Shown: positions 1 to 5,683, counted from the stretch's first letter. The stretch: DNA of 6,352 nucleotides from Thermococci archaeon (GCA_003663695.1 QMUB01000078.1:1-6352); one strand, 5' to 3'. Made by a program: numbers and translations. Notes: generated from the letters alone by a model not told the origin.

Positions 1-657
1 ATTAGGAAAGTTATAGCGGACAGACTCTCCAAAAGCTACAGAGAAGCTGTTCACGTAACCATAAACATGGAGGTCGAGATGGATAACCTTATGAGGATGA
101 GAGAATCTCTGGCTGAAATGCTCGGGAAGAAGCCATCTTATACGGTTTTAATGCTGAAGTGTATTGCAAAAGCTATTAGAGATTTCATTGAAATCAATGC
201 CACGATGGAAGGGGATAGGATAGTCATTTACGAGGACGTGAACATCAATGTCGCTGTTGACAGCCCCATAGGCTTGATAACTCCTGTCATAAGAAAGGTT
301 GATGAGAAGAGTCTCCCAGAGCTTCTGGAGGATTATAAAGACATAGTTGATAGGGCAAAGAAGGGAATGCTAAAGGAAAAGGATTTCGTGGGTGGGACGT
401 TCACCCTCACGAATCTTGGAATGTTCGGCGTTGAATCCTTCACACCAATAATAAATCCCCCTCAAATTGCAATACTGGGAGTGAATAGAATTGCCGAGAA
501 GCCTGTGGTAAGGGATGGGAAACTCGAAAAGGCGCATGTGATGATGCTCTCTTTGAGCTTTGATCATAGAGCGATAGATGGAGCTCCAGCGGCAAGATTC
601 CTGCAACGCCTAAAACATTACATAGAAAACCCGGAAAAGGTGCTCGAAGATGAATGA
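1..657 (+). CDS. 2-oxo acid dehydrogenase complex E2 acyltransferase, catalytic domain (5' partial)
   Basis: Dihydrolipoamide acyltransferase core of a 2-oxo acid dehydrogenase complex, which moves the acyl group from lipoyl-lysine to coenzyme A. The frame is open from base 1, so the ATG at 67 is internal: the 22 codons before it (IRKVIADRLSKSYREAVHVT...) are the typical start of the E2 catalytic fold. Family signatures are the segment near 400-465 (TLTNLGMFGVESFTPIINPPQ-like, split by one conservative change from the usual TISNLG), QIAILGVNRI, and the active-site motif FDHRAIDGA with His at 565-567 and Asp four residues later (HxxxDG). The protein ends normally 25 residues after that Asp. 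The N-terminal lipoyl and E3-binding domains, if present, lie outside the window. Substrate (acetoin, pyruvate or branched-chain) cannot be read from this part; the AcoX-like neighbour hints at an acetoin-type complex. The stop overlaps the next gene by 8 bases. Confidence 0.96.
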   Translation: MRKVIADRLSKSYREAVHVTINMEVEMDNLMRMRESLAEMLGKKPSYTVLMLKCIAKAIRDFIEINATMEGDRIVIYEDVNINVAVDSPIGLITPVIRKVDEKSLPELLEDYKDIVDRAKKGMLKEKDFVGGTFTLTNLGMFGVESFTPIINPPQIAILGVNRIAEKPVVRDGKLEKAHVMMLSLSFDHRAIDGAPAARFLQRLKHYIENPEKVLEDE

Positions 658-1027
658 ATGGAAGCGCTATCTCATAGAAATAGGGATGGGGGTTGATCAG
701 CATGGACAGAACCCCACAAAAGCCTCTGTTAAAGCTGTTAAGGATGCAATAACCAGGGTCTGCACGGTCGGTCTTCTGGAGCTCTTCGAGCTTGATTTTG
801 AGAGGGATGTGAAAGCGGAGGTTATAATAGGAGTACCCTACCCGCAGAGCGTCGATGTTGAGAAGATTAGAGAAGCCATTCCTATACCATGTGAAAAGAC
901 TGTCAGGATTGTTGGAGGAGGATTAAAAGGCCCCGGGATAGCTCTCAAAGAATTTGGCGATAAAACAAATGAGATGCTGATAGCAGTGGCATTCATAACT
1001 CTCTATGTCAGGAGAGGAAAGAGATGA
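650..1027 (+). CDS. Lin0512 family protein (conserved, function unknown)
   Basis: A 125-residue protein that I recognise as the Lin0512 family (TIGR02058/PF09585) from its N-terminal signature IEIGMGVDQHGQNPTKASVKAVKDAI at about residues 10-35 and the central VIIGVPYPQSVDVEKIREAIP. No biochemical function is known to me for the family. The later stretch VRIVGGGLKGPG is glycine-rich but is not a standard nucleotide-binding loop. There is no signal peptide or membrane span, so it is likely cytosolic. The start ATG at 650 lies inside the last codons of the E2 gene and is preceded by AGGTG at 638-642; the stop overlaps the next ATG in an ATGA. Translation is therefore probably coupled on both sides, which suggests that its product acts with the E2 complex or the AcoX-like protein (inference). 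Confidence 0.85.
   Translation: MNEWKRYLIEIGMGVDQHGQNPTKASVKAVKDAITRVCTVGLLELFELDFERDVKAEVIIGVPYPQSVDVEKIREAIPIPCEKTVRIVGGGLKGPGIALKEFGDKTNEMLIAVAFITLYVRRGKR
1011..1017 (+). promoter_or_regulatory. Shine-Dalgarno site of the AcoX-like gene
   Basis: GGAGAGG lies 6 bases before the ATG at 1024, inside the last codons of the Lin0512 gene. Its spacing fixes the start of the AcoX-like gene and supports coupled translation. Confidence 0.7.
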
Positions 1028-2013
1028 AAGCTACAGTTGGCATAATAGCAAATCCAGAATCTGGAAGGGACATAAGAAGGCTTGTTGCCCATGCGAGTGT
1101 TTTCGATAACATGGAGAAGGTCAGCATAGTTGAAAGGCTTTTGCTGGTGCTGCAAGATCTTGGAGTTAAGAAGGTAATAGCGATGCCTGAGACATTTGGA
1201 ATAGTCCCGGGTGCGGTCAATGCTATAGGGGAGCATTTGAAAATGGAGGTTAAAATGCTCTCCATGAGAATTCTTGGAGACTGGAGGGATACCTATAACG
1301 CCACCATGGCAATGAATGATAGGGTGGATGTTATAGTGGTCATAGGAGGGGATGGAACCAACAGGATTGTCGCAAAAGCCTGTGATGACACTCCCATAAT
1401 GCCCATATCGACGGGAACCAACAATGTTTTTCCCTACATGATAGAAGCCACCATAGCGGGTGAGGCCATTGCGGCAATAGCCACCGGCATTGTGAAGGTT
1501 GGGGAGGGCACATATAAAGCTAAGAGGGTTGAGCTCTTTGAGGATGGCTCTTTGAGGGACATAGCGCTCATAGATGCGGCTGCGACCCTCCATTCCTTTG
1601 TGGGCTCGAAGGCGGTGTGGAAACCGGAGTATTTGAGGGAGCTCATCGTGAGCAGATGCTCCCCCTCCAACATTGGGTTGAGTGCCATAGCAGGAGTTCT
1701 GAGGGAAATCTCGGAGGATGACGACGTAGGGCTCTACTTGGAGCTTGGGGAAGGGAGGCTTATAAAGGCCCCAATAGCCCCGGGTGTTTTTAAGAAAGTT
1801 GGGATAAGGGATTTCAGGGAGCTGCAGCTCGGGGAGGAGATTGAGGTAAAAACGTCCCCCTCCCTCTTCGCGCTTGATGGGGAGAGGGAAGCTGAGATGG
1901 CGGGCACAATAACGGCTAGAGTTACGAGAAATGGGCCGAGAGTCATAGATTACAGAAAAACCCTGAAGATTGCAGCTGAAAGGGGATTTTTTGAGGGTAA
2001 TTCGGAGCTTTGA
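1024..2013 (+). CDS. AcoX-like protein of the ATP-NAD kinase superfamily (COG3199 type)
   Basis: A 329-residue cytosolic protein of the NAD kinase/diacylglycerol kinase-like superfamily, close to AcoX of bacterial acetoin operons and to archaeal COG3199 proteins. Visible marks are an N-terminal strand with NPESGRD (10-16), the nucleotide-binding GGDGT (108-112), GTNN (131-134) that corresponds to the second NAD kinase motif, and a C-terminal FALDGERE (282-289) similar to the DGE segment of lipid/NAD kinases. The GGDGT and GTNN motifs look intact, so catalytic activity is plausible, but the true substrate of AcoX proteins has not been established to my knowledge. The gene follows Lin0512 with a 4-base overlap and ends the operon in view, 3 bases from the stop of lplA on the other strand. 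A general NAD kinase role is possible, but the length and neighbourhood favour the AcoX subgroup. Confidence 0.85.
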   Translation: MKATVGIIANPESGRDIRRLVAHASVFDNMEKVSIVERLLLVLQDLGVKKVIAMPETFGIVPGAVNAIGEHLKMEVKMLSMRILGDWRDTYNATMAMNDRVDVIVVIGGDGTNRIVAKACDDTPIMPISTGTNNVFPYMIEATIAGEAIAAIATGIVKVGEGTYKAKRVELFEDGSLRDIALIDAAATLHSFVGSKAVWKPEYLRELIVSRCSPSNIGLSAIAGVLREISEDDDVGLYLELGEGRLIKAPIAPGVFKKVGIRDFRELQLGEEIEVKTSPSLFALDGEREAEMAGTITARVTRNGPRVIDYRKTLKIAAERGFFEGNSEL

Positions 2014-2016
2014 GGA

Positions 2017-2808
2017 TCAGCCCAGAAGTTCTCTTACCTTATCTTCGAGCTCTTTTCTGTTGATTTTTGGCGGTCTCTCAAGGTTCCACCCTTTTTTTGA
2101 ATATTTCTCACGATAGAGCAATCTGGCAAGTTTCTTCTCTTCTTTTGTGGGTTTATCAATGTAATATCCACAGGATAGAATCTTTGAATAGCCATGGATT
2201 ATGGATTCGATGATATCCTTCTGATTGACATCGATAAATTCCGAGAGATTTGCAACCCGGTACTTAACAGGGTCTACGGAAGGCTTAATCTCTTCGGGTA
2301 CCCTGAGGAGGGATGTGAGCTTTTTTAAGTCTGCATTTATTAAGATTGAACCGTGAAGGAAGAGAACCCCCCATTTTATGCTCCCTGCAGTCCCCGAGAT
2401 TTTCCTCTCCCCGAGAACGACATCGCTTGTATTTCTGAGCTCGGGGTTTACCCCGAATATTTTTAAAGCCTCAATGGTTCCTTTCAGGAGGATGCCATAG
2501 AGGTAGGAGATGGGGAACCTGACATTCCTTTTGAGAGTGATGGTGTAGTTTATGCAGCCTTTATCATGATAAACCGTGCCACCTCCTGTAAATCGTCTTA
2601 TTATGGGAAATTCCTCTTTTTTTGCCTTCAGCATATTTATGTCCTCACGGGCTTCCCTGAAATACCCTAAAACTAGAGCATTATTGTTGATCCATATCCT
2701 GAGAGTATCCGGAATCAGATCCCCGGCTCTCGCTCTTGCAAGTGCCTCTTCAAAAGCTAGATTAAGACGAGGGTCATGGTATTCAAAGGTTAAAATTCTG
2801 AGGGACAT
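2017..2808 (-). CDS. lplA: Lipoate-protein ligase A, catalytic domain only
   Basis: Attaches lipoate to the lysine of lipoyl domains by way of lipoyl-AMP, and so would modify the E2 component encoded next door. In 263 residues it shows the biotin/lipoate ligase fold: LNLAFEEAL (15-23), the lipoate-binding loop RRFTGGGTVYHD (71-82), GERKISGTAGS (133-143) with the likely catalytic Lys136, and LHGSILIN (151-158). It stops about where the large domain of E. coli LplA (338 residues) ends, so the C-terminal accessory domain is missing. Thermoplasma LplA has the same short form and needs a separate LplB; no LplB-like reading frame is in this window. An octanoyl-transferase (LipM-type) role is an alternative. 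The ATG follows a TATA box at 2845-2855 by a distance that gives a leader of only about 15 bases; a GGAG at 2822-2825 sits rather far upstream (13 bases). It converges with the E2 operon. Confidence 0.87.
   Translation of the reverse strand: MSLRILTFEYHDPRLNLAFEEALARARAGDLIPDTLRIWINNNALVLGYFREAREDINMLKAKKEEFPIIRRFTGGGTVYHDKGCINYTITLKRNVRFPISYLYGILLKGTIEALKIFGVNPELRNTSDVVLGERKISGTAGSIKWGVLFLHGSILINADLKKLTSLLRVPEEIKPSVDPVKYRVANLSEFIDVNQKDIIESIIHGYSKILSCGYYIDKPTKEEKKLARLLYREKYSKKGWNLERPPKINRKELEDKVRELLG
2092..2098 (+). terminator. Probable T-tract terminator of the E2-Lin0512-AcoX operon
   Basis: A run of seven T lies about 80 bases after the AcoX-like stop, preceded by a T5 run at 2064-2068. 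Archaeal RNA polymerase stops at such U tracts without a hairpin. Both lie within the lplA coding region because the two operons are almost back-to-back, so the + transcript would end as antisense to the lplA 3' end. Confidence 0.4.
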
Positions 2809-2844
2809 AATTGAAGAACTGCTCCAAATGTTATTAACTCTAAC

Positions 2845-2855
2845 TATTTATATTT
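2845..2855. promoter_or_regulatory. TATA box, possibly shared by lplA (-) and the C/D sRNA (+)
   Basis: TATTTATATTT on + reads AAATATAAATA on -. On the minus strand it follows TTG/AAA-like BRE bases and would start lplA transcription near 2824, 16 bases before the ATG. On the plus strand its centre (about 2850) is 25 bases before the sRNA terminal stem at 2875, which is the archaeal TATA-to-start distance. The near-symmetric AT core could support both directions; which one is used in the cell is not shown by the sequence. Confidence 0.55.
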
Positions 2856-2874
2856 CAAGCAACTAACTTTATTG

Positions 2875-2943
2875 AGCCGCAATGAAGAGAGTGCACCTCC
2901 TCTGAACCGGCGCTGGATGATGAAAAGCACGGGCAGAGCGGCT
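2875..2943 (+). ncRNA. Candidate box C/D guide sRNA (rRNA 2'-O-methylation)
   Basis: A 69-nt stretch has every part of an archaeal C/D sRNA in order. A perfect 6-bp terminal stem, AGCCGC (2875-2880) with GCGGCT (2938-2943), encloses a C box ATGAAGA (2882-2888), D' box CTGA (2902-2905), C' box ATGATGA (2917-2923) and D box CAGA (2934-2937). The C and D boxes each deviate by one base, but the kink-turn still forms: bulge A2881-A2882-U2883, then G2884-A2937 and A2885-G2936 sheared pairs, A2886 opposite A2935, and G2887-C2934. Guides are GAGTGCACCTCCT (2889-2901) and AAAGCACGGG (2924-2933). The D' guide can pair for 10 nt with archaeal 16S rRNA. A TATA box lies about 25 bases upstream and TTTT directly downstream. 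The RNA would bind L7Ae, Nop5 and fibrillarin. Its 3' end overlaps the last bases of the converging permease gene. Confidence 0.75.
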
Positions 2944-4399
2944 ACTTTTCAAGATAGAGGATAACTATAAGAAGAAGCTCGAACATCAGGAAGGCATACC
3001 CCATGAGATTCCCAAAGAAGCTATATGTGAGCCTTATGAGAGCGGCAGGGAAGTTCACGAGAAGTGCCGCAAATCCGAAGATTATTAAGTTGTCGCTCAT
3101 CGTGAGATAGGCCGGCATGATGGTATATTCATCTTTTAGGCTTCTCGTAAGCCAGAAGATTATAAACTTTGCCATCAGGAGGTTTGATAGGATTCCAAAG
3201 ATGAGGAGGAAGGGGAGCCCATCGGCTTTATTATAGAGGGCCACCGCAAGCCCCACGACCGCCGAGGGAATGTAGAGGAAGCTCACGGCAAATGCCTTTG
3301 CGTTCCTGAAATCCTTAACTTTCAATGGCAGGGAGAACAGAAACCATCCACTTTTGTACTCCTCGATAAGGAGTATCTGGGAATTTAAGGACTCTAAAAG
3401 GGCAGTGCTTCCTATTATGAGCGTCCAGGTTGATAAATCGCTCTTCTGGAGGAATACCATGGGGATCAAAAACACCAGGGGAAGGAGCATGATGAAGAGG
3501 GAAGAAGTTCTTCTAAGGCTGAGCTTCAGATCCTTCAGGAACAGAGCCACCAGCGGATTAAGCTCCATTCCTTTAAATTCGTTCCTGGATAGAGAGGTAT
3601 ACACTCCCTCCACAAGACTTCTCTCCACAAGGGTGTTCCCCAAAACAAAAACCGATAGAGAGAGAAAGATGTAGGTGAAAAGGGGCTTCAGCTGGAGAGA
3701 ACCTTCTATAGCATAGTATATGCTAAGACTCTGAACTACCGGAGGAAGATAGGGCTGCAGGTTGAGCATGGTAAGTTTCTGGAAGGCGCTTGGGAAGAGT
3801 ATCCCGTAGAATATGAAGAGCATCATGAAGAGACCCGCGAGGGAAAACCCGAGAAGCCGCAGGACGTTCCAGATCAAGCCCTTTTTTTGGATTTTAAATG
3901 TAAAAAATGCAAAAATGCTTCCTATTCCGTAACCAAAAAGTATTGAGACGAGAGTCCATAAGAACATGAAAACGAGAACCTTCCATGAGTATGTCAATGC
4001 CTTCCAGCAAAAGGGAAGCATCATGAAGAAGAGGGGAGGAGAGTAGTATTTGAGCCATGTTTTGAAGGGAAGGAATCGAACATTTATGGGAAGACTAAGC
4101 AGAAGCCTCAGAGCCCCGACTTTACCCAAGGAGTGGAGAAATTCTATGGAGAGCAGCATGGAGATTATGATTATAAAAACCAGGAGGGAGGCGGCTATGG
4201 ACGAAAAAACTATTGTTCCACCTCCTAAAAGTCGTTCAGCTCTCAAAAAGATTATCGAGAAGAATAAAAATACAAATGAGGCGAAAACAAGCTGAATTAA
4301 GGGAGTCTTTCTAATTAATTTGGTGAACTTCTCTCTGTTATATTCATCGAGTCTGTGCTTGAACTCATGAAAAAGCACCTCTCTCACGAGGATATCCAT
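2942..4399 (-). CDS. Polytopic membrane protein, ABC-2-like transporter permease
   Basis: A 485-residue very hydrophobic protein with about 11-12 membrane segments (roughly 34-53, 62-86, 117-131, 141-168, 179-203, 238-256, 300-317, 325-343, 366-388, 395-417, 435-453, 463-483). The amphipathic cytosolic N-terminus (LVREVLFHEFKHRL) and the internal NPLVALFLKDLKLSLRR (281-297) look like the entry helices of ABC-2 type exporter permeases. The segment LLSLPINVRFLPFK (100-113) is echoed by LFSLPLKVKDFRNAK (354-368), so the chain appears to be two similar halves. No ATP-binding subunit is in view; it would have to be encoded elsewhere. The gene follows the methyltransferase by 4 bases and has a strong Shine-Dalgarno, so the two are cotranscribed. 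The transported substrate is unknown, and a non-ABC membrane role cannot be excluded. Confidence 0.75.
   Translation of the reverse strand: MDILVREVLFHEFKHRLDEYNREKFTKLIRKTPLIQLVFASFVFLFFSIIFLRAERLLGGGTIVFSSIAASLLVFIIIISMLLSIEFLHSLGKVGALRLLLSLPINVRFLPFKTWLKYYSPPLFFMMLPFCWKALTYSWKVLVFMFLWTLVSILFGYGIGSIFAFFTFKIQKKGLIWNVLRLLGFSLAGLFMMLFIFYGILFPSAFQKLTMLNLQPYLPPVVQSLSIYYAIEGSLQLKPLFTYIFLSLSVFVLGNTLVERSLVEGVYTSLSRNEFKGMELNPLVALFLKDLKLSLRRTSSLFIMLLPLVFLIPMVFLQKSDLSTWTLIIGSTALLESLNSQILLIEEYKSGWFLFSLPLKVKDFRNAKAFAVSFLYIPSAVVGLAVALYNKADGLPFLLIFGILSNLLMAKFIIFWLTRSLKDEYTIMPAYLTMSDNLIIFGFAALLVNFPAALIRLTYSFFGNLMGYAFLMFELLLIVILYLEK
2946..2949 (+). terminator. Short T tract after the C/D sRNA
   Basis: TTTT begins two bases after the sRNA terminal stem and is a reasonable place for its transcription to end. 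It lies within the last codons of the permease on the opposite strand and is short, so confidence is low. Confidence 0.3.
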
Positions 4400-4403
4400 C
4401 CTC

Positions 4404-4410
4404 TCACCTC
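4404..4410 (-). promoter_or_regulatory. Shine-Dalgarno of the permease, built into the methyltransferase stop codon
   Basis: On the minus strand GAGGTGA precedes the permease ATG (4397-4399) by 4 bases, and its last three bases are the TGA stop of the methyltransferase. This fixes the permease start and implies coupled translation. Confidence 0.75.
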
Positions 4411-5606
4411 AGGTTTTCGGCATAGAGGAAGAGACACTTTAGATACTCAGTATCCTTTGAAGCCATTAAAATTGGGTGATCCGGGGCCTGCGTTCTATAG
4501 GGCTCAAGCATCTTTAAGAACTTTCCTGCCTTTGCTGAAGCAGCTATAATCATGTTTTTAAACAGCTGCATATCAACATGCTGGGAGCATGAAGCGGTAA
4601 CGAGAATTCCTCCATCTTTGAGGAGCTTCATGGCCTGATAGTTCACATTGAAATAAGCCCTCAATCCCTTCTTTAAATCCTTTTCATGCTGAACAAAGGC
4701 AGGAGGATCAACCACCACGACATCAAACTTTTCTCCCTTCTTCTGGAGATTTTCCATAACCTCAAATGCCGACCCGATTATAAACTCCATCCTATCTTCA
4801 ACACCGTTGAGTTTTGCATTCTCCTTTGCCTGTTTTATTGCCTTGGGCGAATTATCCACGGCCACAACCCTGTCAGCACCGGAAACCGCGGCATGTATTG
4901 CAAATCCCCCTGTATACGTGAAGACGTCGAGAACCTTCTCCCCTCCTCTTATGTACTTCTCGAGGGCTATTCTGTTCTCCCTTTGATCCAGGAAAAAGCC
5001 GGTCTTCTGCCCCCTCATATCCACGATAAACCTAGCCTTTCCCTCTTGGATTATTGTCCTGTATTTCTCCTTCCCGAGCAAAACACGTTCTATTTCAGGT
5101 AAACCTTCTCTCCTCCTTGCTCTCCCGGTATTTTTCTCAAAAACCGTTTCTATCCCGGGCTCGGCTTCCATTATAGCCTCGGCAACGTCCATCTTAAAAC
5201 GCTCCATACCGATACTTGAAATCTGGAGTGATGCTATATCGTTAAAGCGGTCGACTATAAGGCCCGGGAGATAGTCGGCTTCCCCATATACCATCCTGTA
5301 GGCATTTCCATACCCTAAAATCTTCTTCCTGTAATTGTTAGCCGCTCTCACCCGCTCTTTGAAAAGCTCTTTTCCTATCTCAACATCCCTATCCTTTGTG
5401 AGAAAACGCACCATAATATTCGAATTTGGATTTGCAAAGCCCTTCCCCAGAAACCTGCCGCTTCTCGAGTACACTTCAACAATATCTCCCGGCTTTACAT
5501 CCCCTTCCGTTCTGATCACACCCTTTTTGAATACAATCATGGCTCCCTTCTCAATCGCACGGTAAGCTTGAGCATCAACAAAAACTTTAACTTCCTTCTC
5601 ACCCAT
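4404..5606 (-). CDS. Class I SAM-dependent rRNA methyltransferase, RlmI/PH1915 type
   Basis: A 400-residue RNA methyltransferase, about the length of E. coli RlmI (396), which makes m5C1962 in 23S rRNA, and of Pyrococcus horikoshii PH1915. The order of domains is an N-terminal PUA RNA-binding domain (about 1-70, with GDIVEVYSRSGRFLGKGFANP), a linker domain with YGEADYLPGLIVDR (107-120), and a Rossmann methyltransferase domain. That domain shows motif X GQKTGFFLDQR (199-209), the SAM-binding motif I VLDVFTYTGGFAIHAA (225-240), motif IV VVVDPPAF (297-304), and motif VI SCSQHV (339-344) with the probable catalytic Cys340. All key residues are present. It is likely to methylate a cytosine of 23S rRNA, but the archaeal target position cannot be told from sequence. 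The start at 5606 is supported by GAGGGGG upstream and it leads a two-gene operon with the permease. Confidence 0.93.
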   Translation of the reverse strand: MGEKEVKVFVDAQAYRAIEKGAMIVFKKGVIRTEGDVKPGDIVEVYSRSGRFLGKGFANPNSNIMVRFLTKDRDVEIGKELFKERVRAANNYRKKILGYGNAYRMVYGEADYLPGLIVDRFNDIASLQISSIGMERFKMDVAEAIMEAEPGIETVFEKNTGRARRREGLPEIERVLLGKEKYRTIIQEGKARFIVDMRGQKTGFFLDQRENRIALEKYIRGGEKVLDVFTYTGGFAIHAAVSGADRVVAVDNSPKAIKQAKENAKLNGVEDRMEFIIGSAFEVMENLQKKGEKFDVVVVDPPAFVQHEKDLKKGLRAYFNVNYQAMKLLKDGGILVTASCSQHVDMQLFKNMIIAASAKAGKFLKMLEPYRTQAPDHPILMASKDTEYLKCLFLYAENLR

Positions 5607-5622
5607 ATCAGCCCCCTCACTT

Positions 5623-5644
5623 TACCTATTTCAAGCGATAGGTA
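5623..5644. promoter_or_regulatory. Perfect 7-bp inverted repeat, candidate operator
   Basis: TACCTAT (5623-5629) and ATAGGTA (5638-5644) are exact reverse complements separated by 8 bases. The site lies between the TATA-like element and the start codon of the methyltransferase, covering the expected start of its transcription, and touches the TATA element used in the other direction. Its place and 7-8-7 form suit a dimeric repressor. No regulator is encoded nearby. Confidence 0.45.
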
Positions 5645-5650
5645 TTTAAC
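5643..5650. promoter_or_regulatory. TATA-like element between divergent genes
   Basis: TATTTAAC on +, GTTAAATA on -. On the minus strand it would place the methyltransferase transcript start near 5620, 14 bases before its ATG. On the plus strand it would place the start near 5672, about 12 bases before the ATG at 5684. It is the only good TATA-like stretch in the 77-base gap, so both genes may depend on it. Confidence 0.45.
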
Positions 5651-5673
5651 TATTGGGTTCCATATACTTCTAT

Positions 5674-5678
5674 GGTGG
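5674..5678 (+). promoter_or_regulatory. Shine-Dalgarno that decides the start of the small hypothetical gene
   Basis: GGTGG lies 5 bases before the ATG at 5684. The in-frame ATG at 5672 overlaps this site and has no Shine-Dalgarno of its own; it would also coincide with the predicted transcript start. Confidence 0.5.
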
Positions 5679-5683
5679 TTTCT

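Noticed and set aside
300..305. TGATGA in the E2 gene as a possible C box of another guide RNA
   Set aside because: No D box or closing stem at proper spacing; it is ordinary coding sequence.
67..657. E2 gene starting at the ATG at 67
   Set aside because: The 22 codons before it are open and encode conserved E2 catalytic-domain sequence, so the gene begins left of the window.
1003..1593. 196-residue frame on the minus strand opposite the AcoX-like gene
   Set aside because: It has no recognisable motif, is rich in His, Cys and Tyr in an unnatural way, and lies opposite a gene with clear family motifs and Shine-Dalgarno.
2576..2866. 96-residue plus frame opposite the lplA 5' end running into the promoter gap
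   Set aside because: It is an antisense shadow of conserved LplA motifs, and runs through the TATA box.
4686..5102. 138-residue plus frame within the methyltransferase
   Set aside because: It mirrors the conserved SAM-binding region and has no supporting signals.
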